Part shown: one piece after another, positions 1-5,642 of the stretch
Position numbering within the stretch: position 1 is the stretch's first letter
How the letters are laid out: each line of letters starts with the position of its first letter
NCBI GenBank assembly: GCA_900550615.1
Contig: URSX01000032.1
Coordinates: 1 to 17,377 of the forward strand
DNA: 17,377 nt
Direction of reading: 5' to 3'
Source of the DNA: an uncultured Eubacteriales bacterium
GTDB lineage: Bacteria; Bacillota; Clostridia; Oscillospirales; Oscillospiraceae
The notes under the pieces: model-generated
What the model saw: only the letters and a program-made list of their open reading frames with translations
Databases searched by the model: none
Told to the model about the DNA's origin: nothing
Translations under genes and position numbers: made by a program

Positions 1-351
1 CGTGGAAGCCTTCTGCCACGCGAACCGGACGCGCAGGTTTATCATCTTGCTTTCGTATCGTCTCTGCGCCTACAGCCGCTGGCCGCTCACGCGGACCCGC
101 GCTGGCCTGGCGCGGCGGGGATGGATTCTGCGTCTACCGTGCGAGGCGATGTGGGCATCGCCCTCTACGCAGATTTGGGGATATGCTCCCGTAGGGCGGG
201 GTGCCCACACCCCGCCGTGATGGTGCGGGTGGATAACGGCGGGGCGTCGAGAAGCCGCCCCTACGAAATTCTATCGGTAAACGTTCCGTAGGGGTCGGCC
301 TCCCGGACGACCCGAAAACGGCCCTGCGCCGCACCCCATGTGAAAATCCCT
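1..351. other. GC-rich intergenic stretch, no supported gene
   Basis: I see no convincing gene here. Several frames stay open only because stop codons are rare in GC-rich DNA; none has a plausible ribosome-binding site, a family motif or protein-like composition. The segment holds repeat-type hairpins (separate entry, 191-313). The window edge cuts whatever lies upstream. Confidence 0.6.
191..313. repeat. GTAGGGG-type intergenic hairpin repeats (cluster 1)
   Basis: Two short inverted repeats start with a GTAGGG motif. The first has arms GGCGGGGTG (195-203) and CACCCCGCC (208-216). The second follows GTAGGGG at 288 and has arms GGGTCG (292-297) and CGACCC (308-313). An inverted CCCCTACG lies at 258-265. 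The same kind of unit recurs at 5001-5093, so this is a dispersed small repeat family. Its role is unknown. Confidence 0.55.
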
Positions 352-400
352 GTCATTGCGAAGCCAGTGCGCACACTGGCTGTGGCAATCCGTTCTTTTT
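352..400 (+). repeat. GTCATTGC...GGCAATCCGT hairpin repeat, copy 1
   Basis: A dispersed palindromic element. The unit begins GTCATTGCG, has arms AGCCAGTG (362-369) and CACTGGCT (374-381) around a CGCA loop, and ends GGCAATCCGTTCTTTTT. The same framework occurs at 1855-1905 with different but still complementary arm bases, and in a decayed form at 4952-5000. The short T-run after the hairpin could give weak termination on the plus strand. Confidence 0.7.
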
Positions 401-451
401 CCCGTACTGCATTCCAATGGCGGTATCTCGACGATTTTTGCCGAAAAAGGC

Positions 452-480
452 TTGTAAAGGGGTGTGGGCTGTGCTATACT
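452..480 (+). promoter_or_regulatory. Extended -10 promoter ahead of the candidate RNA
   Basis: TTGTAA (452-457), a 17-base spacer and TATACT (475-480), with a TGC extended -10 directly before it (472-474). The predicted start is near 487. No ORF with a ribosome-binding site follows within 290 bases; a highly structured sequence does. Confidence 0.6.
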
Positions 481-486
481 TTGCTT

Positions 487-629
487 GAAAAACAAAAATG
501 CGGCAGCTCCCGGGTGCGCCAACACCCGAGAGCCTGCGCAGGTGACCTCGACACCTACACAACGGCCAACCGGCCGCACCGCATGGAATATTATACGACA
601 GACCGGCCTTTCTTGTAAAGGGTGGTTTT
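487..629 (+). ncRNA. Candidate structured RNA, multi-branched, family not recognised
   Basis: What I see: from about 498 to 584 nearly all bases fit a closed multi-hairpin fold. An outer stem pairs ATGCGG (498-503) with CCGCAT (579-584). Inside are three hairpins: GCTC/GAGC (506-509, 530-533) continuing as CGGGTG/CACCCG (511-516, 523-528) across a C/A mismatch; AGGTG/CACCT (540-544, 552-556) with a 7-base loop; and CGGCC/GGCCG (563-567, 572-576) with a 4-base loop. An alternative outer pairing TGCGGC (499-504) with GCCGCA (573-578) competes with the third hairpin. An extended -10 promoter ends 7 bases upstream of the predicted start, and a weak terminator-like hairpin followed by TTTT ends near 629. 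It lacks the hallmarks of tRNA (no T-loop), SRP RNA (no GGAAG-type core), T-box or the common riboswitches I can recall. It could be a free small RNA or a leader of the lipoprotein gene at 788. The function is unknown. Confidence 0.45.
602..629 (+). terminator. Weak terminator-like hairpin after the candidate RNA
   Basis: CCTTT (607-611) pairs with AAAGG (617-621), with possible outer ACC/GGT pairs, followed by TTTT (626-629). The stem is short and overlaps a possible -35 element, so termination would be partial at best. Confidence 0.25.
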
Positions 630-642
630 GTGCGCATATTAT
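613..642 (+). promoter_or_regulatory. Possible promoter of the lipoprotein gene at 788
   Basis: TTGTAA (613-618), an 18-base spacer and TATTAT (637-642). The -35 lies in CTTGTAAAGGGTGG, a near copy of the CTTGTAAAGGGGTG that carries the -35 of the upstream promoter (451-464). It would give a leader of about 140 bases that includes a very GC-rich inverted repeat near 722-750. Confidence 0.35.
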
Positions 643-787
643 TTTATGATTGTGTTGCATAAGGACATTTGTTTCTTGCGCTGTGTGGGATACGCTCCTG
701 CACGGCGTTTTTGTTTTTCGCCCGGCTGCCCGGGGGCCCCGGCCCCCGGCGTGGCTGCGGTGAAAACAATATGAAGGAGAAGGAAGA

Positions 788-1765
788 ATGAAAGGACGGA
801 CTATAGCCCTGTGCGCCCTCCTGCTGTGCTCCTGCGGCCGGGGCGGCGTAAAGTCGGAAAAGGAGATCATGGCGGACATGCAGGAAAAGGGGGTCATGGA
901 TGTAGTGGCCGTTTCGGATGTCCCCATAGAGGAAATTTCCTCGCTGAAGATTCTGAAGCGGCAGACCAACAAGGAACGCAAGAACGACTTCGTTTATGTC
1001 ACAGTGGAGGCGGACACGGAAACTGCCCACTTCGTCTGCAGCATGAAGCTGACCTATAATTACTACGATGACCAAGGCTGGGTGCTGGACAAATACGAAC
1101 CCTATGCGGAGGGAGAGAATAGCACAAAGCCTCTGAAAGGGCCGGATAATAGCGTCGTGGATAATTTTTTCACAGCTATAAACGAAAGATTTATAGAATG
1201 GGATCATTGTAGGTATGCATCCTGGTCAGTAGAGAGTATGGACACAGATTTAGAAAACGAAATGTCTCTTATCACCGTCAGCGCCAGCCGAGAAACAAAC
1301 CTTATTAAAACAGCAGAAACATTTATATTTCGTGCCGAATTTGACCCCCTTATATGCACTTGGAGAATTCCGGGCGATACAGTAAAAGAGTATTTAAGTA
1401 AATTCGATTATGAGCTAAAAGTGGAGCCAGGATTTTATACGGCAGAAGGCTTTTTAACGACATTTACAGTCTTGATTAAGGAAATAGATCTTGACAATAA
1501 CACGATTGCTTTGGACTTTACAGCAAATAATTATGAGTGCAGCGGTGTGTATGAACTCCATAGACGGGCTAAAATGGAAGAGGTGGATTATCAAGATATA
1601 CAAGGAACGCGCTCCAGCGATATAAATTTTGACTGGATTGAAGATTTTGCCCTGTTTGCAGATATTAATGATGAATATACATTGAGTATAATCCCGGGAT
1701 GGGGTATGAATATTGGATATGGCTCAACCGGGTCAGAGAGGTTCATATTTGACAGTTATGATTAA
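788..1765 (+). CDS. Putative lipoprotein of unknown function, mosaic composition
   Basis: I do not recognise this 325-residue protein. The N-terminus MKGRTIALCALLLCSCG looks like a short lipoprotein signal with Cys16 as likely modified residue, although Cys at -2 of the lipobox is unusual. The rest is hydrophilic, with no further membrane segment, and contains alternating beta-like stretches such as KNDFVYVTVEAD. The start has AAGGAG 8 bases upstream. Base composition changes sharply inside the gene. Up to about 1140 it is GC-rich like its neighbours; from about 1141 to the stop it is visibly AT-rich, with AT-ending codons. The reading frame is intact across the change, so this looks like a recombined or recently acquired 3' part rather than a frameshifted gene. 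It stands alone, between the candidate RNA and a terminator. It is probably a cell-surface protein; no more can be said. Confidence 0.75.
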   Translation: MKGRTIALCALLLCSCGRGGVKSEKEIMADMQEKGVMDVVAVSDVPIEEISSLKILKRQTNKERKNDFVYVTVEADTETAHFVCSMKLTYNYYDDQGWVLDKYEPYAEGENSTKPLKGPDNSVVDNFFTAINERFIEWDHCRYASWSVESMDTDLENEMSLITVSASRETNLIKTAETFIFRAEFDPLICTWRIPGDTVKEYLSKFDYELKVEPGFYTAEGFLTTFTVLIKEIDLDNNTIALDFTANNYECSGVYELHRRAKMEEVDYQDIQGTRSSDINFDWIEDFALFADINDEYTLSIIPGWGMNIGYGSTGSERFIFDSYD

Positions 1766-1799
1766 GAGCTGAATACAAACACATATAAGACAGAGATGT

Positions 1800-1833
1800 C
1801 GGAGGCTGAGGTAGAACCTCAGCCTCCGGTTTT
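1800..1833 (+). terminator. Intrinsic terminator of the lipoprotein gene
   Basis: A perfect stem: CGGAGGCTGAGGT (1800-1812), a 3-base AGA loop and ACCTCAGCCTCCG (1816-1828), followed by a GTTTT run on the plus strand. It lies 34 bases past the stop at 1765. The minus strand has no U-run, so it probably does not end the convergent znu transcript. Confidence 0.85.
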
Positions 1834-1854
1834 GCACAAAATTTCATGTCATAT

Positions 1855-1905
1855 GTCATTGCCACGGCCGGTGCGCACACCGGCCGTGGCAATCCGTCTC
1901 TTTTT
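1855..1905 (+). repeat. GTCATTGC...GGCAATCCGT hairpin repeat, copy 2
   Basis: The best copy of the element. Arms GCCACGGCCGGTG (1861-1873) and CACCGGCCGTGGC (1878-1890) flank a CGCA loop, followed by AATCCGTCTCTTTTT. The arms differ from copy 1 (352-400) by changes that keep pairing. It lies between two convergent genes, and its last two bases overlap the znuB stop codon. Confidence 0.75.
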
Positions 1906-2719
1906 AGTTTCTACCCCTTATCCGGCCCACAACCGTCGCCGCCAAAAACGCCGCCAGGGAGGTCACCACCACCGACGCGCCCACAGGCAGGCTCAGCAGA
2001 TACGACCCCGTCAGGCCCACGCAGAAGCACACAACGGAGAGGCACGCCGCCAGCACCACCACGCCGAAGAAGCTCTTTTTCAGCCGCATGGCCGTCAGGG
2101 CCGGGAAGATCACCAAGCTGGAGATGAGCATGGCCCCCATGAGCCGCATGCCCAGCACGATGGTCAGGGCCGTCAGCACCGCCAGCAGGGTGTTGAACAC
2201 CCCCACCTTCATCCCCGTGGCCCGGGAAAAGCTCTCGTCAAAGGTGATGGCGAAAAGCTGGTGGTAAAACAGCCCGAACAGCACCAAAACCGCCGCAGAA
2301 ACGCCGATGCTCAAGGCCACATCCGCCCGGCTCAGGGCCAGGATGGAGCCGAACATATAGCTGTCCACATCGGTTGTCATGCCGGTGGTAAGGCTGGTGA
2401 CGATGATACCGATGGCCAGCGCCGAGGCGGACACCACCGCAATGGCGGCGTCGGCCCCCAGCTTGCTGCGCTCGGTCATCCGCAGCAGCCCCAGGGCCGC
2501 GATGACCACCACCGGGATGGACACCGGCAGCGGCGCCCAACCGCAGGCCACCGCCACCGACAGCGCCCCGAAGGACACATGGCTCAGGCCGTCGCCGATC
2601 ATGGAGTACCGCTTCAGCACCAGGGGAACCCCCAAAAGCGCCGCGCACACAGACACCAGAATGCCCACTATAAAGGCCCGGACGATGAAGGGATAGGTAA
2701 ACATTTCCAGCAGGATCAT
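1904..2719 (-). CDS. znuB: Zinc ABC transporter permease ZnuB (AdcB/ABC-3 family)
   Basis: The membrane subunit of a high-affinity zinc importer, forming the channel that receives metal from ZnuA with ATP hydrolysis by ZnuC. The 271-residue length is usual for the ABC-3 family (ZnuB, AdcB, MntB). The protein is almost wholly hydrophobic, with repeated membrane segments from residue 10 to about 260. It has the family's N-terminal region LVLKRYSMIGDGLSHVSFGA and the later stretch GMRLMGAMLISSLVIFPALT. Its start overlaps the end of znuC by 4 bases (ATGA), so translation is coupled. It is the last gene of zur-znuA-znuC-znuB. The family also carries manganese or iron; zinc is chosen because of the Fur-family gene and the His-rich loop in ZnuA. 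Confidence 0.92.
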   Translation of the reverse strand: MILLEMFTYPFIVRAFIVGILVSVCAALLGVPLVLKRYSMIGDGLSHVSFGALSVAVACGWAPLPVSIPVVVIAALGLLRMTERSKLGADAAIAVVSASALAIGIIVTSLTTGMTTDVDSYMFGSILALSRADVALSIGVSAAVLVLFGLFYHQLFAITFDESFSRATGMKVGVFNTLLAVLTALTIVLGMRLMGAMLISSLVIFPALTAMRLKKSFFGVVVLAACLSVVCFCVGLTGSYLLSLPVGASVVVTSLAAFLAATVVGRIRGRN

Positions 2720-3429
2720 GCGCTCTCACCTCCAAACCGCCGGCCCATGGGCGAAGCCAAATAGTCCCGCACCGTGCCGAAGAAATGCTGCCCCTGCCCG
2801 GCGTGGAGGATGAAATCCGCGTAGCGCAGGGCGTTTTCCATATCGTGGGTCACCATGACAATGGCGATGCCCTCGGATTTGTTGAGGTAGGCCAGGGTGC
2901 GGTAGAGATCCTGGGCGGCGGCGGGGTCCAGGCCCGTCACCGGCTCATCCAGGATCAGCAGCTCCCGGGCTGCGCACAGGGCCCGGGCCAGGAGCACCCG
3001 CTGCTGCTGGCCCCCGGAGAGCTCCCGGTAGCACCGGTCTTTCAATTCCAGAATGCCCAGCTTGCCCATGTTCACCAGGGCCTGGGCCTTTTGGGCCGGG
3101 GTGTAGAGCAGCCGGTGGCCCCCGGCGCTCAAAAAGCCCGAGCGCACCACCTCCGTCACCGTGGCGGGAAAGTCCTTTTGGGCCCGGGTCTGCTGGGGCA
3201 GATAGCCGATGGCCCCGCCCCGTAGGCTCCCGCCCCGCTCAATGCGGCCCGACAGGGGGGGCAGCAGGCCCAGCAGGCTTTTGAGCAGCGTGGACTTGCC
3301 GGAGCCGTTCTCGCCCACGATGCAGATGTAGTCCCCCCGGCACACCTGGAAATCCAGATGCTCCCAAATGGCCTTGCCCTCGTAGCCCAGGCCGGCGTCC
3401 CGGCAGGCCAGTAAAATTTCCTTATCCAT
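2716..3429 (-). CDS. znuC: Zinc ABC transporter ATP-binding protein ZnuC
   Basis: The 237-residue cytoplasmic ATPase that powers zinc import through ZnuB. All ABC motifs are intact: Walker A GENGSGKST (39-47), Q-loop LPQQ (77-80), signature LSGGQ (137-141), Walker B with LLILDEP (157-163), D-loop GLDP and H-loop His195 in VMVTHD. The spacing matches metal-type ABC proteins of the ZnuC/AdcC/MntB group. Its ATG follows the znuA stop with no gap, and its end overlaps the znuB start by 4 bases, which fits a tightly coupled operon giving fixed subunit ratios. Metal specificity cannot be read from this subunit alone and rests on its neighbours. Confidence 0.93.
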   Translation of the reverse strand: MDKEILLACRDAGLGYEGKAIWEHLDFQVCRGDYICIVGENGSGKSTLLKSLLGLLPPLSGRIERGGSLRGGAIGYLPQQTRAQKDFPATVTEVVRSGFLSAGGHRLLYTPAQKAQALVNMGKLGILELKDRCYRELSGGQQQRVLLARALCAARELLILDEPVTGLDPAAAQDLYRTLAYLNKSEGIAIVMVTHDMENALRYADFILHAGQGQHFFGTVRDYLASPMGRRFGGESA

Positions 3430-4398
3430 TCAGCATATCCCCTCTCGCAGCGCCGCCACATTCCGGCGCATCAGGCTCAAATATCCCTCCCCTGCGGCCC
3501 AATCCGCCGCAGAGACGGTCTGACAGGAGTAAAAGGTCACCACCCTTGCCCCGGTGGTCTCGGCAATGGCCTCGGCCACCTTTTGACTGCTCAGCTCCAG
3601 GGCGTACACCACCGGGATCTGCTCCTCCCTTACCTTGTCAATGAGAAATTTCAAAGTGTAGAGGGACGGCTCCGTGTCCGACGAGCACCCGTGGAAGGCT
3701 GCCCGGTAGTTCAGGCCGTATTCCCGGCAGAAGTACAGCAGCGGGAACCGGTCGCCGAACACCAACAGATCCCGCTTTTTCTCGCTGACCACCTGGCGGA
3801 AATCCGCATCCAATTCGGAAAGCTCCGTCAGATACTCCGCCAAATTGGCCCGGAAATCCGCCGCGTGAGCCGGGTCGGCGGCGCAGAGAGCGTCGCAGAT
3901 GGCCCGGCAGAGCTTCATGGCCTCCACCGGGGAGGTCCAGATGTGCTCGTCATATTCTATTTCGTCGCTGTCTGTCCCGTGCCCGTCATGATCGTGATCG
4001 TCATGGTCGTGCCCGTGGCCGTCCACCGGCTCCTCCTGGATGGTCTCGGCGTAGTCCATCATCCGCAGCACCGTGGGGATATTTCCCCCGGCGGAGTTTA
4101 GAATTTCGTCCACCCATTGTTCTCCCTCGCCGCCGTTGTAGATAAACACATCCGCCCGGCTCACCCGGATCACATCCACCGGCGTAGGCTCAAAGCTGTG
4201 GGCCTCCCGCCCGGCAGCTACCAGCAGCCTCGGCTCCACCCACTCCCCGCCGATCACCCGCACGAAGTCATAGTAGGGGAACAGGGAACAGACCACCGAG
4301 AGCTTGCCCGTGTCCGTCTCCTCCCGCCCGGGGGTGCAGGCGCAGAGGCTCAGGGCTATGGCCGCCGCCAGCAGCAGGGCCAAAATGCGTTTTATCAT
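3430..4398 (-). CDS. znuA: Zinc-binding lipoprotein ZnuA, divergent metal site
   Basis: The extracellular substrate-binding lipoprotein (322 residues) that captures zinc and passes it to ZnuB. The start at 4398 is preferred over the upstream in-frame ATG at 4545. It gives a proper lipoprotein signal, MIKRILALLLAAAIALSLCAC with Cys21 as lipid site, and overlaps the zur stop by 4 bases. His67 in EAHSFEPTP and His152 in DEHIWTSP match the first two metal ligands of cluster A-I proteins. Between them lies the charged loop HGHDHDDHDHDGHG (about 128-141), typical of zinc transporters. Where classical ZnuA has a third ligand in an HDAF-like motif, this protein reads VFGDRFPLLYF (213-223), and the C-terminal LDPL-type Asp motif is replaced by FYSCQTVS. 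As I recall, related gut Firmicutes proteins share these changes, so it is likely a functional subfamily with Asp/Cys or other ligands. Confidence 0.9.
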   Translation of the reverse strand: MIKRILALLLAAAIALSLCACTPGREETDTGKLSVVCSLFPYYDFVRVIGGEWVEPRLLVAAGREAHSFEPTPVDVIRVSRADVFIYNGGEGEQWVDEILNSAGGNIPTVLRMMDYAETIQEEPVDGHGHDHDDHDHDGHGTDSDEIEYDEHIWTSPVEAMKLCRAICDALCAADPAHAADFRANLAEYLTELSELDADFRQVVSEKKRDLLVFGDRFPLLYFCREYGLNYRAAFHGCSSDTEPSLYTLKFLIDKVREEQIPVVYALELSSQKVAEAIAETTGARVVTFYSCQTVSAADWAAGEGYLSLMRRNVAALREGIC

Positions 4399-4793
4399 TT
4401 CTCCGCCTCCCGGCATTTTTCGCACAGGCCATAAAACATGGTCCGCCGGGGGTTGATGGCAAAGCCGTGGCCCTCCAGCAGGTGGTCGTACAGTTCTCCC
4501 AGGTGGGAGCAGTCCATGTGGAAAATGGCTCCGCAGCCCTCGCACTGGAGCAGGAAGCAGTCATTGTGCCGGGCCTTGTCGCAGTATTGATAGCAGGCGC
4601 CCTCCTCTGTGAGCAGCTTGTGGACCTTACCCTGGGCCACCAGCTTTTCCAGCTGCCGGTACACGGTGCTCAGGCCCACGGACTGGCCGTCCTGCCGCAG
4701 CTTTTGTGCCAGATCCATGGCGGTAGCCCGGCCGCCGGGGCAGGAGGCAATGCACTGCAGTACCGCCGTCTGCTGCCTGGTCATATAGGACAT
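4395..4793 (-). CDS. zur: Fur-family zinc uptake regulator (Zur)
   Basis: A metal-responsive repressor of 132 residues. The start at 4793 (MSYMTRQQ) has GGGAGG 9 bases upstream; the ATG at 4835 lies inside the operator-promoter region and is rejected. An N-terminal winged helix includes the recognition helix around STVYRQLEKL (42-51). The dimerisation domain carries two CxxC pairs, CEGC (84-87) and CEKC (124-127), for the structural zinc, and a His-rich stretch near 76-110 (RHNDCF, FHMDCSHLGELYDH). The family includes Fur, Zur and PerR; Zur is chosen because the gene is first in an operon with znuACB, overlapping znuA by 4 bases. A palindrome over its own start site suggests autorepression when zinc is plentiful. 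Confidence 0.88.
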   Translation of the reverse strand: MSYMTRQQTAVLQCIASCPGGRATAMDLAQKLRQDGQSVGLSTVYRQLEKLVAQGKVHKLLTEEGACYQYCDKARHNDCFLLQCEGCGAIFHMDCSHLGELYDHLLEGHGFAINPRRTMFYGLCEKCREAEK

Positions 4794-4815
4794 GGGAACA
4801 TCCCTCCCAAATTTA

Positions 4816-4832
4816 AAAATGATTGTCATTTT
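4816..4832. promoter_or_regulatory. Fur/Zur-type operator palindrome
   Basis: A perfect 7-3-7 inverted repeat AAAATGA-TTG-TCATTTT, centred at 4824. It begins 3 bases downstream of the -10 of the zur promoter and so covers the predicted start site. It resembles Fur-family boxes (TGA...TCA core with AT-rich flanks). A dimer bound here would block initiation. The assignment to Zur is inference from adjacency. Confidence 0.75.
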
Positions 4833-4835
4833 CAA

Positions 4836-4863
4836 ATTATAGCGGATTTCGCCGCGTTGTCAA
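4836..4863 (-). promoter_or_regulatory. Promoter of the zur-znuACB operon
   Basis: On the minus strand: TTGACA (4863-4858), a 16-base spacer and TATAAT (4841-4836). Both hexamers are perfect sigma-A consensus. The predicted start near 4829 lies inside the operator palindrome, about 36 bases before the zur start codon. Confidence 0.85.
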
Positions 4864-4951
4864 GGGGGAAAATGGGGCGAACGGCGGGAGAGAATCGGAT
4901 CGTGAGGGCGCGGTACGCCCTCATAATAGCACGCGCCGTAAGCTTTTGTGC

Positions 4952-5000
4952 GTCATTCCGAGACTAGTTCACAAATTGGACGTGGGAATCCGTTTCCCCT
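4952..5000 (+). repeat. GTCATTCC...GGAATCCGT hairpin repeat, copy 3 (decayed)
   Basis: Same framework as the elements at 352 and 1855: GTCATTCCGAG at the left and GTGGGAATCCGTTT at the right. The inner arms are eroded (TAGTTCACAAATTGG). The outer pair changed together: ATTGC/GCAAT in the other copies is ATTCC/GGAAT here, so pairing survives. Confidence 0.55.
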
Positions 5001-5093
5001 GTAGGGGCGAATCACTTGCGTAGGGGCGGACGACCCTGTCCGCCCGATGCGGTGCATAGAACGCTATGTACGGCGGGGCGCCCCACCCCGCCG
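5001..5093. repeat. GTAGGGG-type intergenic hairpin repeats (cluster 2)
   Basis: GTAGGGGCGAATC (5001) is followed by GTAGGGGC at 5020. The second unit forms arms GGGCGGAC (5024-5031) and GTCCGCCC (5038-5045). A third GC hairpin pairs GGCGGGG with CCCCGCC near 5072-5093. They match the family at 191-313 and sit next to a decayed copy of the other repeat, so these elements appear to accumulate together between genes. Confidence 0.5.
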
Positions 5094-5106
5094 GGAGCTA
5101 TCCCCG

Positions 5107-5439
5107 TCAATTCTGCGGATTCTCCCCGTCGGAGAGGATGCCGTCCGTATCCCGGACGCGGCCGTTTTCCACCATGTCCTCATAGGGGGTCACGGGGATC
5201 TCCGACTGACTGTCGTCGCCGCTGTCCCACAGCTGCTGCGAGGGGGTCAGGGTCCGTCCCCCCGGGTTGTTCTCCGGAGCGGGGGAACCGTTGGCCCCGG
5301 TGCCGTTGGTGCCGCCGGTGCCGTCATACACCGTGGGCGGGAATTGCTCGGACTCGGTGTCGGGCTTATTTCCGCAGGCCGAGAGACTCAGCAGCGCCGT
5401 GGCCACAAGGAGCAATGATAAAAATTTCTGCACGCCCAT
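5107..5439 (-). CDS. Small putative lipoprotein, unknown function
   Basis: A 110-residue protein that I do not recognise. MGVQKFLSLLLVATALLSLSACG is a textbook lipoprotein signal with Cys22 as the modified residue. The mature part is short, low-complexity and probably unfolded: a Gly/Asn/Thr/Pro linker (DGTGGTNGTGANGSPAPENN) followed by an acidic, Ser-rich tail with no membrane segment. The ATG at 5439 has AGGAAGGAG just upstream, so the SD is close to the start. It stands alone, divergent from udp and separated from the zinc operon by repeats. Such small lipoproteins with a disordered mature region are common in Clostridia; an anchor or envelope-spacer role is possible but nothing shows it. 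Confidence 0.75.
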   Translation of the reverse strand: MGVQKFLSLLLVATALLSLSACGNKPDTESEQFPPTVYDGTGGTNGTGANGSPAPENNPGGRTLTPSQQLWDSGDDSQSEIPVTPYEDMVENGRVRDTDGILSDGENPQN

Positions 5440-5534
5440 ACTCCTTCCTGTTTTCCTGAAATTGCGATCCCGGAAATAGTATCTGCTTTTTTGCCGCCGC
5501 TACCGCGTGCAAGTTCTGGCAACGAAAGCGACGG

Positions 5535-5563
5535 TTGCATTTTTCGGAAAAAGAAGGTATACT
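5535..5563 (+). promoter_or_regulatory. Promoter of udp
   Basis: TTGCAT (5535-5540), a 17-base spacer and TATACT (5558-5563). It lies about 80 bases upstream of the udp start codon and faces away from the small lipoprotein gene. Confidence 0.65.
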
Positions 5564-5642
5564 TATATCATCGGGAAACAAGGGCAGGCGTATTTGTCCC
5601 TGTCGATCGACGGCATCATAAGAAAAAAAGGAGGCCCATTCT

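Noticed and set aside
352..400. A CRISPR array built from the GTCATT repeats.
   Set aside because: The three copies are kilobases apart with no regular spacers, and no cas gene is present.
1796..2764. A 322-codon plus-strand frame opposite znuB, rich in His, Gln, Gly and Arg.
   Set aside because: It begins in the terminator hairpin and is a shadow of the znuB permease, whose hydrophobic codons read as polar residues on the other strand.
4399..4545. In-frame upstream extension of znuA.
   Set aside because: It would overlap zur by 150 bases and destroy the lipoprotein signal; the ATG at 4398 overlaps the zur stop by 4 bases as in the rest of the operon.
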